Source of the DNA: Arbacia lixula
Taxonomy: Eukaryota > Echinodermata > Echinoidea > Arbacioida > Arbaciidae
NCBI GenBank assembly: GCA_963669155.1
Contig: OZ022581.1
Span: 24,373,503-24,437,502 of the forward strand
Direction: 5' to 3'
DNA: 64,000 bases
Shown here: in pieces, positions 62,891 through 64,000 of the stretch
How positions within the stretch are numbered: the stretch's first letter is position 1
Layout: each line of letters opens with the position of its first letter
Program-made: the position numbers and the translations under genes
The notes under the pieces: model-generated
Database searches by the model: none
What the model saw: only the letters and a program-made list of their open reading frames with translations
What the model was told of the DNA's origin: nothing

Positions 62891-63862
62891 TCCTCTCTCT
62901 TTATCTCCCCCTCTCTCTCTCTCTCTCTCTCTTCTCTCTCCTCTTTCACTCTCTCTTCTCTCTCCTCTCACTCTCTCCTCTCTCTTCTCTCTTTTTTTTT
63001 TCTCTCTCTCTTACTCTTTTCTCTTTCTCTTTCTCTCTCCTCTCTCTAGCTCTCTCTCACTTTCTCCTATTTCTTTCCTCAGTCTCCCAGATTGAGGGCA
63101 GCAATTGTAACAAAATGTGTGAAAGTTGGAGGTAGTATTTCAGAGAAAGGAAATCAATGTTTTTTATTTCAATGTCAACATTGAATACAAATGTATTTGA
63201 CACAAAAGATGTCAAAATGATTGCTTCTTGTCAACTCTTCTTCCTTCCCAGGTTCTCTAACTACATTCCCACCAGAGTGCTGGCCACAGTGCAGCTAGTC
63301 TTACTGGTCATTGTGCTGCTGCTCATTGATAGAAGGGTAAGCTCCTCCTGAATTTTTAATAACGATTAACTTGCTGTGTGCCAAACACATCTTTCTCCCA
63401 TAGAGCAGCAGTTTATCTGGCAAACAAAGGGTTAATGATGATGATAATGAAAATGATCAGCGTTTATATACCACTTGTCTAGTAGGAGGTATCACCCAAC
63501 ACATTCAATTATTACCCTTTAAAACAGGATATTGTAAAAAAAAAATTGATGGATTGCTAATTTTGCTTCCTTAAATGTATGTTACGATTGCGAATTTGAC
63601 CACTCGCGAAATTGTCGGGAAGTCCTGATTCGCGAAAAAATTAGACTCGATAGATATATGGCGTATATAGTACATAAATTCTCATTTTGGACCTTCCTTG
63701 TAGATTGAGTACACGGCCCGGCTGGGGTTCCTGTGGCAGATGAAGTACCGGGTAGAGCGGGAGGAGGTAGAGACGATGGAGTCTCTCAATAAAGTGCTTC
63801 TAGAGAACATGCTTCCCAGCCACGTAGCCCAGCACTTTGTCAAGCAGCGCATGAAAAGCGAC
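27565..63862 (+). CDS. ADCY2-like: Membrane adenylyl cyclase, ADCY2/4/7 type (19 exons, 3' end outside window)
   Basis: Converts ATP to cAMP at the plasma membrane under G-protein control. The 19 exons join in one frame into 921 residues: cytosolic N-terminus (1-80), six helices (about 85-245), C1a catalytic domain (about 275-505), C1b (506-629), six further helices (635-868) and the start of C2a (869-921). C1a has both metal-binding aspartates: D333 in LYADIVGFT and D377 in [14 protein letters not shown]. It also has [17 protein letters not shown] and [17 protein letters not shown], which match vertebrate ADCY2/4/7 better than ADCY5/6, 8 or 9. [12 protein letters not shown] in C1b and WSRSEDI before the second membrane domain are also group features. 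The start is the first ATG after an in-frame TGA at 27535-27537; M16 (27610) is an alternative. The rest of C2a, needed for activity, must lie downstream of 64000. Drosophila Ac76E is the expected insect counterpart (family knowledge). Confidence 0.96.
27880..28350 (+). repeat. Tandem degenerate copies of the exon 1 / intron 1 junction
   Basis: About five copies, 80-110 bp each, of the last part of exon 1 plus its donor (source 27801-27892: GTGGCTGCTGTCCATGCTGT … TACTCAGAGGTGAGTCAAAG). Copies start near 27891, 27994, 28104, 28181 and 28265. Some keep the GT of the donor (CTCAGAGGTGAAT), others have lost it (CTCGGAGTTGAGT). A 196-codon frame through the array is out of frame with the cyclase and is not a gene. 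Confidence 0.85.
28825..28960. repeat. Dispersed repeat shared with intron 2
   Basis: The segment starting ATGGTCCCATCACGCAGAAC is about 85-90% identical to 34183-34310. It carries GGCGTTCTCATGATTGCTC in both copies. No inverted ends were recognised and the family is unknown to me. Confidence 0.7.
29040..31339. other. Intron 1 interior, little to report
   Basis: AT-rich intron sequence. A possible decayed retroposon tail lies at about 30010-30120 (ATATAAAGCACCTTATAACT then TTATTTATAATTATTATT). A C-run followed by an A-rich/AAAT run is at 30917-30975. No coding signal. Confidence 0.5.
31340..32700 (+). repeat. Tandem degenerate copies of the intron 1 / exon 2 acceptor junction
   Basis: About 11 copies at 110-135 bp spacing of a unit containing an intron end (AATCTTGTTTG…TTTTGG(C/G)AGA) and the start of exon 2 (source 33287: AACTTTGACGAGGTC; copies GTTTTGATGAGGTTATGTG). 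Unit positions include 31456, 31581, 31691, 31831, 31951, 32070, 32187, 32310, 32438 and 32543. Central copies resemble each other more than the real junction, which indicates later local expansion. Some keep an AG acceptor (GGCAG at 31456 and 31582; TTTTCAG near 32541), most have GGGAGAG. Confidence 0.8.
33287..33451 (+). CDS. ADCY2-like: Adenylyl cyclase coding exon 2
   Basis: Codons 106-160, phase 0 at both ends, between TCCTGGCAG and GTATTG. Encodes [20 protein letters not shown] and the rest of membrane helices 2 and 3 (…[27 protein letters not shown]). Confidence 0.94.
33919..34020 (+). repeat. Dispersed repeat family D, copy in intron 2
   Basis: Shares GTCTATTGCCCGTACAACAG…CACTGCTTAGTCTGAATGGAG…CAGGCTCAGTAAAGA with copies at 49302-49405 and 61577-61685 and an inverted fragment at about 56020-56085. 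Termini undefined and family unknown. Confidence 0.65.
34183..34310. repeat. Dispersed repeat shared with intron 1
   Basis: Second copy of the 28825-28960 repeat (ATGGTCCCATCACGCAGAAC), diverged by roughly 10-15% and lying in the next intron of the same gene. Confidence 0.7.
34828..35016 (+). CDS. ADCY2-like: Adenylyl cyclase coding exon 3
   Basis: Codons 161-223, phase 0 at both ends, between TCCTGGCAG and GTAAGT. Encodes [20 protein letters not shown] and [20 protein letters not shown], i.e. membrane helices 4 and 5 with the conserved YTMLP turn of animal adenylyl cyclases, then [12 protein letters not shown]. Confidence 0.95.
35135..36335 (+). repeat. 53-bp minisatellite derived from the exon 3 / intron 3 donor junction
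   Basis: About 20 nearly identical head-to-tail 53-bp units from 35281 to 36290, with more diverged copies at each edge. Each unit reads AACCAAAGATAAACCACTGA, then TGGTAAGT, then GTACATGATCACTGGTAC. The source is the end of exon 3 (35000-35035: CACTCGATAAACTACTGATG followed by GTAAGT). Nearly every unit therefore carries a consensus 5' splice site. Unit starts (GATGGTAAGT) include 35281, 35334 and 35387. Variation between units is small, so the array is young or homogenised. Confidence 0.93.
36336..38284. other. Intron 3 interior, no gene seen
   Basis: AT-rich intron with no recognisable coding or RNA feature. The 102-codon frame at 37674-37982 has no recognisable similarity. Confidence 0.5.
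38285..38697 (+). repeat. Four degenerate tandem copies of the intron 3 / exon 4 acceptor junction
   Basis: Units about 95-103 bp apart at about 38305, 38405, 38508 and 38603 repeat a polypyrimidine stretch, an AGCAG-type acceptor and the start of exon 4 (copies AGCAGAATTTGAGTAATCTG, AGCAGATCGTGAGC, AGCACACTTTGAGTAATCTG, AGCAGATCATGAGCAACCTG; real exon AGCAGATTTTGAGTAACCTG), then TGTGTGAACTTCATCAGG-like exon sequence. At least one copy has an in-frame stop early in the would-be exon, so these look like pseudo-exon starts rather than alternative exons. Confidence 0.88.
38698..38850 (+). CDS. ADCY2-like: Adenylyl cyclase coding exon 4
   Basis: Codons 224-274, phase 0 at both ends. Encodes [20 protein letters not shown] (membrane helix 6) and the segment leading into C1a ([16 protein letters not shown]). 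The acceptor is CAGCAG, so a NAGNAG choice could include or skip Q224. Vertebrate ADCY2 has QIL at the same place, so the first CAG acceptor is preferred. Confidence 0.95.
39061..39552. mobile_element. MITE family A, complete copy with TTAA flanks
   Basis: A 492-bp foldback element in intron 4, flanked by TTAA at 39057-39060 and 39553-39556. The left end ATGGATAATTCATCCTGAA is mirrored by TTTCAGGGTGACTATTCT. The body matches the copy at 3493-3992. It has a TGTGACGTCGTATG near 39190, a one-base variant of the CRE palindrome present in the 8440 copy. Confidence 0.85.
39725..39800 (+). repeat. CT-rich tract
   Basis: Sense-strand pyrimidine run (TCTCTTTCTCTTTC…TCTCTCTCTCTCTC) in intron 4. A similar shorter one follows exon 4 at 38905-38940. 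The repeated phrase GAAATACATAGAGATTG / AAAATGCATAGAGATTG downstream of both suggests a roughly 880-bp-spaced duplication. Confidence 0.7.
39900..41340. other. Intron 4 remainder
   Basis: No coding signal. Contains AGGTCAAAGGTCA at 40401-40413, a perfect direct repeat of the nuclear-receptor half-site AGGTCA with one-base spacing (DR1), inside what looks like a decayed interspersed repeat (about 40290-40480). Confidence 0.4.
41366..41526 (+). CDS. ADCY2-like: Adenylyl cyclase coding exon 5
   Basis: Codons 275-327 plus two bases of codon 328. Encodes [20 protein letters not shown] and [14 protein letters not shown], the entry to the C1a catalytic domain; LLLSLLPAH and LYVKRH are strongly conserved in ADCY2/4/7. 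The donor is GTCAG then GTGAGA. Confidence 0.96.
41905..42060. repeat. Dispersed repeat (related to 49595-49865)
   Basis: Shares TAGGTACCAAAGTATGGATA…GAGACCTG…CATTTCTAGATAT and GGATCAAGAATACTACTC with 49595-49865. The latter copy is longer, so one has an internal deletion or the other an insertion. Family unknown. An AT dinucleotide run follows at 42068-42096. Confidence 0.55.
42217..42593. mobile_element. Pogo/Tigger-like MITE with TA target duplication
   Basis: A 377-bp element in intron 5. Ends CAGTTCGACCTTGATTATAC and GATAATCGAGGTCGAACTG are inverted and flanked by TA at 42215-42216 and 42594-42595. CAGT-type ends with CCTCGATTATCCGG and a TA target are characteristic of the pogo/Tigger branch of Tc1/mariner. 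No transposase frame. The ends are locally GC- and CpG-rich compared with the intron. Confidence 0.88.
43046..43157 (+). CDS. ADCY2-like: Adenylyl cyclase coding exon 6
   Basis: Completes S328 and encodes residues 329-365: [20 protein letters not shown] and [18 protein letters not shown]333 in YADIVGFT is the first metal-binding aspartate of the cyclase active site. Ends in phase 0 before GTAAGT. Confidence 0.97.
43160..44195. other. Intron 6, first part
   Basis: No host coding feature. A 144-codon frame on the minus strand (43794 down to 43360) shows no recognisable similarity. The phrase TCTCACTGGTTTNTNNGATGAATA occurs twice (43998 and 44059), marking a roughly 60-bp diverged tandem duplication. 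Confidence 0.45.
44200..44532. mobile_element. TTAA-flanked MITE (family F)
   Basis: A 333-bp element flanked by TTAA at 44196-44199 and 44533-44536. Ends AGGTAGCCTGTCCCTTTTGA and AAAAGGGACGGGCCATCT are inverted. The interior does not fold as fully as families A and B. The TTAA target links it to the same class of transposase (inference). Confidence 0.8.
44763..44860 (-). mobile_element. Probable retroposon 3' end with (CAAT)n tail
   Basis: Read on the minus strand, TTTGTGAATAAATACCAATT is followed by CAATCAATCAATCAATC (44763-44782 on +). An ATAAATACCAA body with a short tandem tail is typical of a LINE or SINE 3' terminus. Only the 3' end can be recognised. Confidence 0.45.
45055..46160. 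repeat. Mixed CT-rich and G-rich low-complexity patches
   Basis: CT runs at 45056-45140 and 45379-45425, and a purine/G-rich patch at 45878-45945 that is the main exception to the pyrimidine-on-sense trend inside this gene. Minus-strand frames here are composition artefacts. A possible dispersed repeat with GCGAAA-like phrases lies at 46185-46320 and resembles the region 63585-63680 in inverse orientation. Confidence 0.55.
46608..46735 (+). CDS. ADCY2-like: Adenylyl cyclase coding exon 7
   Basis: Residues 366-407 plus two bases of K408. Encodes [20 protein letters not shown] and [21 protein letters not shown]377 in LGDCYYC is the second metal-binding aspartate. The donor is ATCAA then GTAAGT. 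Confidence 0.97.
46736..47110 (+). repeat. Two degenerate copies of the exon 7 / intron 7 donor junction
   Basis: Copies at about 46871-46985 and 47049-47165 repeat GTGGAGATGGGTCTTGCCAT, the AAGCTATCAAGTAAGTTGCA junction, and following intron sequence (AAGAAACTAGTCAT, AAGGCAATGGATCAAGACCA). Spacing is about 175-180 bp. The second copy changes the donor to CAAGTAATTT, and the third to CAAGCAAGTT, so neither keeps a consensus donor. Another piece of the unit (AGGCAACTCTCCAAGACC) occurs at 47165. Confidence 0.9.
47215..47430 (+). repeat. TTC/TCC polypyrimidine microsatellite
   Basis: About 215 bp almost purely C/T on the sense strand, including about 15 perfect TTC units. Such homopurine-homopyrimidine mirror repeats can form triplex DNA. 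The Ser- or Glu-rich frames are artefacts. Confidence 0.95.
48050..48180 (+). repeat. CT-rich polypyrimidine tract
   Basis: Sense-strand C/T tract of about 130 bp in intron 7, followed by ordinary AT-rich intron and an (AAAC)n run at 48418-48448. Confidence 0.9.
48450..49300. other. Intron 7 middle, no gene seen
   Basis: No coding evidence. The 113-codon minus-strand frame at 48922-49263 lacks recognisable similarity and splice signals on that strand, and is treated as chance. Confidence 0.45.
49302..49410 (+). repeat. Dispersed repeat family D, copy in intron 7
   Basis: Shares GTCTATTGTATGAACAGCAG…GGAGTCGTGCTGCTTACAGT…CAGGCTCAGTAGAGA with the copies at 33919 and 61577. The region before it (GAGTTAGGATGTGAAACTTTGCC near 49205) is also shared with about 61485, so the full family extends about 100 bp further upstream. 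Confidence 0.7.
49595..49865. repeat. Dispersed repeat (longer relative of 41905-42060)
   Basis: Begins with GCACTAGATACCAAAACATGG and ends with GAGCCATCGTGGATCAAGAG; both segments match the intron 5 copy. The middle (49670-49775) has no counterpart there. Function and family unknown. Confidence 0.55.
49907..50170. mobile_element. Foldback MITE (family G)
   Basis: A 264-bp palindrome in intron 7. The left arm starts ACTAGAAATTTACAGTA and the right arm ends TACGTATCATAAATTTCTAGT-like sequence. Inner arms GGAGGGATTTGATTCTTTCT and AGAAAGAATCAAATCCCTCC are exactly complementary for 20 bp. The centre near 50030 has a short spacer. No coding capacity and superfamily unassigned. Confidence 0.85.
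50300..50458 (+). CDS. ADCY2-like: Adenylyl cyclase coding exon 8
   Basis: Completes K408 and encodes 409-460 plus two bases of G461. Encodes [40 protein letters not shown] and [12 protein letters not shown], the C1a core with the [17 protein letters not shown] block shared with vertebrate ADCY2/4/7. The splice is placed at CCAGG then GTAAGG so that GG joins G of exon 9 to give the conserved VPGRVHI. Confidence 0.97.
50885..51625 (+). repeat. Long C-rich polypyrimidine tract in intron 8
   Basis: About 740 bp dominated by C and T on the sense strand: CT-rich at 50890-51050 and strongly C-rich from 51100 to 51620, running straight into the exon 9 acceptor. It includes CCCTAACCCTAAACCCC near 51309, a telomere-like phrase, and a CA run at about 51415-51432. 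The complementary strand is G-rich and could form quadruplexes. The 256-codon Ser/Pro-rich frame that reaches exon 9 is not a coding extension. Confidence 0.9.
51629..51761 (+). CDS. ADCY2-like: Adenylyl cyclase coding exon 9
   Basis: Completes G461 and encodes 462-505: [44 protein letters not shown]. This ends the C1a domain. The acceptor is CCCTACAG and the exon ends in phase 0 before GTGACT. Confidence 0.96.
51808..52000 (-). mobile_element. Possible minus-strand retroposon with poly(A) end
   Basis: A run of T on the + strand at about 51811-51823 would be a poly(A) tail of a minus-strand element whose 3' part reads GGCGACTCTGAGTAAATGAT before the tail. The upstream boundary is undefined and no coding remnant is visible. 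Confidence 0.35.
52225..52386 (+). CDS. ADCY2-like: Adenylyl cyclase coding exon 10
   Basis: Codons 506-559, phase 0 at both ends. Encodes [40 protein letters not shown] and [14 protein letters not shown], the C1b region. MxRxLESWxxAxPF is shared with vertebrate ADCY2 (TRYLESWGAAKPF) and supports the subgroup assignment. Confidence 0.95.
53472..53530 (+). CDS. ADCY2-like: Adenylyl cyclase coding exon 11
   Basis: A 59-bp exon encoding 560-578 plus two bases of R579: [19 protein letters not shown]. It is in frame and splice-supported (CTCCTGTAG acceptor, GTAAGC donor) but poorly conserved in the family, so it is the exon most likely to be alternative. Confidence 0.8.
54296..54376 (+). CDS. ADCY2-like: Adenylyl cyclase coding exon 12
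   Basis: Completes R579 and encodes 580-605 plus two bases of K606: [20 protein letters not shown] and EAINSK. NERMxxAIxxIN matches vertebrate ADCY2 (LNERMIQAIDGIN). Acceptor CTAATTAG, donor GTAAGT. Confidence 0.94.
54725..55930. mobile_element. Interspersed repeat with terminal palindrome and internal ~165-bp tandem units
   Basis: Starts in intron 12 with a palindrome at 54734-54763 (ATGCCTCCGCCAC, GAA, GTGGCCGGAGGCAT), followed by CCGCGTCCGTCCGTCCC. From about 54910 there are about five diverged 150-185-bp units, each with AGGTCAA…GTCAATGAACTTTGCC, AATAAATCCAAATCCAA and TGGATCACTACTTGGGG. The far end near 55890-55925 (GGCGGAGAGATATTCATTG) may be its other terminus. I recall this palindrome from repeats of several marine invertebrates; its transposition mechanism is not known to me. 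Confidence 0.65.
56020..56088 (-). repeat. Dispersed repeat family D, inverted fragment
   Basis: Its reverse complement reads TGTACAGCATATTTAGTAGG then AGTCGTGCTGCTGAGTATCTG, matching the family copies at 33919, 49302 and 61577. Confidence 0.6.
56245..56314 (+). CDS. ADCY2-like: Adenylyl cyclase coding exon 13
   Basis: Completes K606 and encodes 607-629: [20 protein letters not shown] then ERK. WxxSEDI followed by a short run before the second membrane domain is diagnostic of ADCY2/4/7 (vertebrate ADCY2 WLKSEDIQRISLLF). Ends in phase 0 before GTAGGC. Confidence 0.95.
57318..57885. repeat. 133-bp direct duplication inside a short inverted repeat
   Basis: Units 57518-57650 and 57651-57784 are close copies (CTACCTCATACAATGACCAA…). 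Outside them, ATCAACATCTGAAGATATGG at 57332 is mirrored by CCCATATCTTCAGATGTTGA at about 57846, so the duplication sits in a roughly 550-bp foldback structure, possibly a MITE with an internal duplication. Confidence 0.65.
57995..58435. mobile_element. MITE (family H) with internal 55-bp tandem repeat
   Basis: Ends CAGGGTTCCCAGC and GCTGGGAACCCTG are a perfect 13-bp inverted pair. Inside are three 55-bp direct units at 58055, 58110 and 58165 (TTTTCTAGTCAGGGAATTTG…GTCACGAAC). CAGGG-type ends suggest hAT, but I see no clean 8-bp target duplication. The element ends only about 54 bp before exon 14, close to its polypyrimidine tract. Confidence 0.75.
58490..58672 (+). CDS. ADCY2-like: Adenylyl cyclase coding exon 14
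   Basis: Codons 630-690, phase 0 at both ends. Encodes [40 protein letters not shown] and [20 protein letters not shown] then T: membrane helices 7 and 8. FKYYVT/FKYYLV at the start of the second membrane domain matches vertebrate ADCY2. Acceptor CCGTTGCAG, donor GTAAGT. Confidence 0.95.
58965..59084 (+). CDS. ADCY2-like: Adenylyl cyclase coding exon 15
   Basis: Codons 691-730, phase 0 at both ends. Encodes [20 protein letters not shown] and [20 protein letters not shown], i.e. a basic loop with NRWW (vertebrate NRPWPR) and membrane helix 9. Acceptor CATATAG, donor GTATGA. Confidence 0.94.
59133..60167. mobile_element. hAT-like non-autonomous transposon with 8-bp target duplication
   Basis: About 1035 bp in intron 15. 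Ends TAAGCCTGAGTC and GACTCAGGCCTA are inverted, with further inverted similarity inward (CCGGTGTTCGAT / ATCGAACACCGG). GTCTGAAG flanks it on both sides (59125-59132 and 60168-60175), an 8-bp duplication typical of hAT. The interior has open frames of up to 100 codons with no transposase motif. It is richer in CpG than the intron and has a CRE palindrome TGACGTCA at 59212-59219. The exact target duplication suggests a fairly recent insertion. Confidence 0.88.
60650..60811 (+). CDS. ADCY2-like: Adenylyl cyclase coding exon 16
   Basis: Codons 731-784, phase 0 at both ends. Encodes [20 protein letters not shown] and the following hydrophilic stretch, the large extracellular loop between helices 9 and 10. 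Two N-glycosylation sequons are present, NQT at 742 and NGS at 767, as expected for this loop. The acceptor is GCTTTCAG and the donor GTGAGT. Confidence 0.93.
61187..61367. mobile_element. Short foldback MITE (family I)
   Basis: 181 bp in intron 16. The left end GGGGATGTTTCACCAAGCTG and right end CAGCTTGGTGAAACAGCCCC are inverted and nearly perfect; the arms continue with TTCGTAAGTTACG / CGTAACTTACGAA and GATCCCTTCTTGTGCTAAAT / TTTAGCACAAGAAGGGATTG. It lacks coding capacity. Target duplication unclear. Confidence 0.88.
61480..61690 (+). repeat. Dispersed repeat family D, copy in intron 16
   Basis: Contains AGGATGTCAAACGTTGCCAT and GTCCATTGTCTGTACAGCAG…GTGCTGCTCAGTATCTGAG…GGGGGCTCAGTTAAGGA. 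It matches 49205-49410 and 33919-34020 and is the longest copy seen. Confidence 0.65.
62253..62419 (+). CDS. ADCY2-like: Adenylyl cyclase coding exon 17
   Basis: Codons 785-839 plus two bases of G840. Encodes [40 protein letters not shown] and [15 protein letters not shown]: membrane helices 10 and 11 and the next extracellular loop. The donor is placed at GAAGG then GTGAGA so that GG joins the G of exon 18. Confidence 0.94.
62500..63080 (+). repeat. CT polypyrimidine tract filling intron 17
   Basis: About 570 bp almost purely C/T on the sense strand, with a perfect CT run near 62842-62888 and repeated TTACTCCTCTCTCTTTCTCT blocks. It occupies about 70% of intron 17. The 206- and 220-codon Ser/Leu-rich frames across it are artefacts. 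Confidence 0.95.
63252..63336 (+). CDS. ADCY2-like: Adenylyl cyclase coding exon 18
   Basis: Completes G840 and encodes 841-868: [20 protein letters not shown] and VLLLIDRR, membrane helix 12. Acceptor CCTTCCCAG, phase 0 end before GTAAGC. Confidence 0.94.
63704..63862 (+). CDS. ADCY2-like: Adenylyl cyclase coding exon 19
   Basis: Codons 869-921, phase 0 at both ends. Encodes [40 protein letters not shown] and [13 protein letters not shown], the start of the C2a domain. ExYxxRLxFLW, ExExMExLNxxLLENxLPxHVAxHF are conserved in the family. The donor GTAAGT shows that coding continues downstream of the window. Confidence 0.97.
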
Positions 63863-64000
63863 GTAAGTAACCACCTCCCATCCCCCATCCCCCATCCCCC
63901 ACTCAATGCTAGTAGATAGCTTGAGTAGATGATCATAACGGAAGACAATAACTGAGTTGGTCTGGTCATTCAGCCCGGTGGTGTCACTTTATATTCTAAA

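Noticed and set aside
62473-63135. Open frames of 169-220 codons, rich in Ser and Leu
   Set aside because: They translate a CT repeat inside intron 17 of the cyclase gene; all three frames are open for the same reason.

Overview
This is eukaryotic, AT-rich, intron-rich animal DNA holding one recognisable protein-coding gene: the 5' three quarters of a membrane adenylyl cyclase of the ADCY2/4/7 type, on the + strand. I resolve 19 coding exons from 27565 to 63862. All introns are GT-AG, all junctions keep one frame, and they give 921 codons with no break. They cover the N-terminus, the first six-helix domain, the C1a catalytic domain, C1b, the second six-helix domain and the first residues of C2a; the rest of C2a lies beyond the window. 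Many foldback DNA transposons, the repeat with the palindrome ATGCCTCCGCCAC...GTGGCCGGAGGCAT, and the microsatellite load suggest a marine invertebrate, probably a deuterostome and most likely an echinoderm such as a sea urchin. That assignment is inference.

Layout. Bases 1-27.5 kb hold no gene I can support. They contain several MITE families, a 5'-truncated LINE tail on the minus strand (15.7-16.1 kb), long purine tracts and microsatellites, and possibly a 5' UTR near the end. From 27.5 to 63.9 kb the cyclase exons are separated by introns of 0.3-5.4 kb containing more MITEs (a pogo/Tigger-like one, a hAT-like one with 8-bp target duplications, and TTAA-flanked ones), an adenine-rich diverged repeat with AGGTCA motifs, and long polypyrimidine tracts.

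The most unusual feature is that five exon edges are each next to a tandem array of degenerate copies of that same exon-intron junction: the exon 1 donor (about 5 copies), exon 2 acceptor (about 11), exon 3 donor (about 20 copies of a 53-bp unit, each carrying a GTAAGT donor), exon 4 acceptor (4) and exon 7 donor (2). Introns 1 and 3 have such arrays at both ends. I know of no named system that matches this, and it is the main candidate for something undescribed in the window.

A second pattern is strand asymmetry: nearly all long purine/pyrimidine tracts within the gene are pyrimidine on the sense strand, whereas nearly all those upstream are purine on the same strand.
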